The position numbers and the translations under genes are program-made. Source: Psychrobacter alimentarius (lineage in GTDB: Bacteria > Pseudomonadota > Gammaproteobacteria > Pseudomonadales > Moraxellaceae). From it: a stretch of DNA of 64,000 nt. Each line of letters opens with the position of its first letter. Within the stretch, counting starts at the first letter, position 1. The notes beneath the pieces were generated by a model. It was given only the letters and a program-made list of their open reading frames with translations, was not told where the DNA came from and did not search any database. Positions 63,267 through 64,000 of the stretch are shown one piece after another. The DNA lies in contig NZ_CP014945.1 in NCBI RefSeq assembly GCF_001606025.1, positions 2,480,001 through 2,544,000 on the forward strand. The letters are read 5' to 3'.

Positions 63267-63752
63267 ATGAGTCATACTAATAACGATACAAACCAAATTG
63301 GTCTAGAAACAGCCGACATGAGCGGTATCATCACGAAGCTAAACGGTCTGTTATCAAGCTATCATACGTTTTATATCAACGTGCGTGGCTATCATTGGAA
63401 CGTGAAAGGCGAGCATTTCTTTTCATTACATCCTAAGTTTGAAGAGTTATATACTGAACTACAATTACAGATTGATGAGATCGCAGAACGTATCCTAACG
63501 CTAGGCGGCACACCGCTTCACGCTTATAGCGACTTTGCTCAGTACACAACCATCAAAGAAGATAAAAATGTCAAAGATGGCAAAACCTGCGTAAAAGGCA
63601 TTGTAACTGGGTTACAAACACTGATTGAAGAACAACGTGATGTGTCAGCCGCAGCGCAAGAAGCAGAAGATCAAGGTACAGCGGATTTAGTCGATGAATA
63701 TGTGCAGCTACAAGAAAAGCATGTATGGATGTATAATGCCTTTTTGGGTTAA
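63267..63752 (+). CDS. dps: Dps, DNA-binding ferritin-like protein
   Basis: This 161-residue miniferritin is expected to form dodecamers that store iron, consume peroxide and protect DNA. The ferroxidase ligands at the dimer interface are visible: H43 (YHWN), H55, and D70 and E74 in LQIDEIAERI. The signature stretch FYINVRGYHWNVKGEHFFSL is typical. The N-terminus has no lysine-rich tail, so DNA binding may be weak. The ribosome site AAGGAT precedes the ATG by 7 bases. A terminator lies 72 bases downstream. Confidence 0.93.
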   Translation: MSHTNNDTNQIGLETADMSGIITKLNGLLSSYHTFYINVRGYHWNVKGEHFFSLHPKFEELYTELQLQIDEIAERILTLGGTPLHAYSDFAQYTTIKEDKNVKDGKTCVKGIVTGLQTLIEEQRDVSAAAQEAEDQGTADLVDEYVQLQEKHVWMYNAFLG

Positions 63753-63824
63753 TAACCCGCTTAAATAGTCCCTTGTATTCATAACATCAAAGAATTCATG
63801 GCACTAAAAAATATGTAGCATAAG

Positions 63825-63852
63825 AAAAAAGCACCTTAACAGGTGCTTTTTT
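63825..63852. terminator. Bidirectional terminator after dps
   Basis: AAAAAAGCACCT and AGGTGCTTTTTT form a perfect 12-bp stem around TAAC. It is shared by dps (plus) and the partial gene that ends at 63881 (minus). Confidence 0.92.
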
Positions 63853-63880
63853 TGGTCTCAAACTTGATAGAAGTAACGCG

Positions 63881-64000
63881 TTATTTTTGTACCCACTGAC
63901 GCATTTTTTCACGCTCAGCTGGCGTTGCTTGTAACCAAATTTGCATAAACTGATCCAGCTTATCCGTAGATGCATTCATGTTTGTGGTTTGAGTGGTAGA
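63881..64000 (-). CDS. Hypothetical protein, C-terminal end (5' end outside window)
   Basis: The minus-strand frame is open from the window edge to TAA at 63881-63883 and encodes 39 residues, including MNASTDKLDQFMQIWLQATP then AEREKMRQWVQK. The helical, charged end resembles no family I can name. It converges on dps with a shared terminator. The gene is evidently longer and starts beyond the window. Confidence 0.55.
   Translation of the reverse strand, partial: STTQTTNMNASTDKLDQFMQIWLQATPAEREKMRQWVQK

Overview
The window looks like chromosomal DNA of a gammaproteobacterium of the family Moraxellaceae, most likely Psychrobacter. This is inferred from moderate GC content with AT-rich spacers, an AtaA/UspA-type trimeric adhesin followed by a SmpA/OmlA lipoprotein, a betT/betA/betB choline cluster, and the style of the housekeeping genes. 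No database search was possible. I see no plasmid, prophage or integrase genes. It reads as ordinary chromosome with accessory patches.

Layout. 1-5.1 kb: end of an unknown gene, a SAM methyltransferase, a short FhuF-like iron-sulfur protein, aspartase with an upstream LysR gene, and an orphan small protein. 5.2-8.8 kb: a sensor kinase and a response regulator with two receiver domains. 9.5-15.8 kb: four glycosyltransferases on the plus strand, facing a GT29 (sialyltransferase)-like gene on the minus strand. 14.9-19.5 kb (minus): TrkH/TrkA potassium uptake, a DUF3124 lipoprotein, a hotdog thioesterase and the GT29-like gene in one close run. 19.6-21.2 kb: a DMT exporter and a small TPR-like protein. 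21.5-31.2 kb (minus): a 3058-residue trimeric autotransporter adhesin with four nearly identical internal DNA repeats, then a BamE/SmpA-like lipoprotein resembling the first half of TpgA. 32.2-39.7 kb: a YgjP-like metallopeptidase, the choline-to-glycine-betaine genes, and an SMR exporter/TetR pair. 40-42 kb: tRNA-Asn, a ribbon-helix-helix-like protein, a lipoprotein and tRNA-Ser. 42-47.8 kb: a GAPDH/E4PDH-family enzyme, a PIF1-like helicase, an aldehyde dehydrogenase and its DUF779 companion. 48.3-54.2 kb: a complete dipeptide-type ABC importer, dppABCDF. 54.4-64 kb: an NTF2-like protein, a LysR regulator, a NERD-domain protein, transketolase, seryl-tRNA synthetase, a YcxB-like protein and Dps.

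The genes fall into a few physiological themes: osmotic and ionic homeostasis (Trk, Bet), surface building (adhesin plus partner, glycosyltransferases), amino-acid and peptide use (aspartase, Dpp), central carbon metabolism (transketolase, GAPDH/E4PDH) and stress protection (Dps).

The most unusual non-coding signal is a family of about 145-bp MITE-like elements (at least five copies plus a fragment). They have imperfect TATAG-type terminal inverted repeats, a conserved central loop and a palindromic stem whose sequence differs between copies. In one copy the loop is flipped relative to its flank. A 48-bp perfect palindrome in the AT-rich spacer upstream of the adhesin is a second structure no gene explains.
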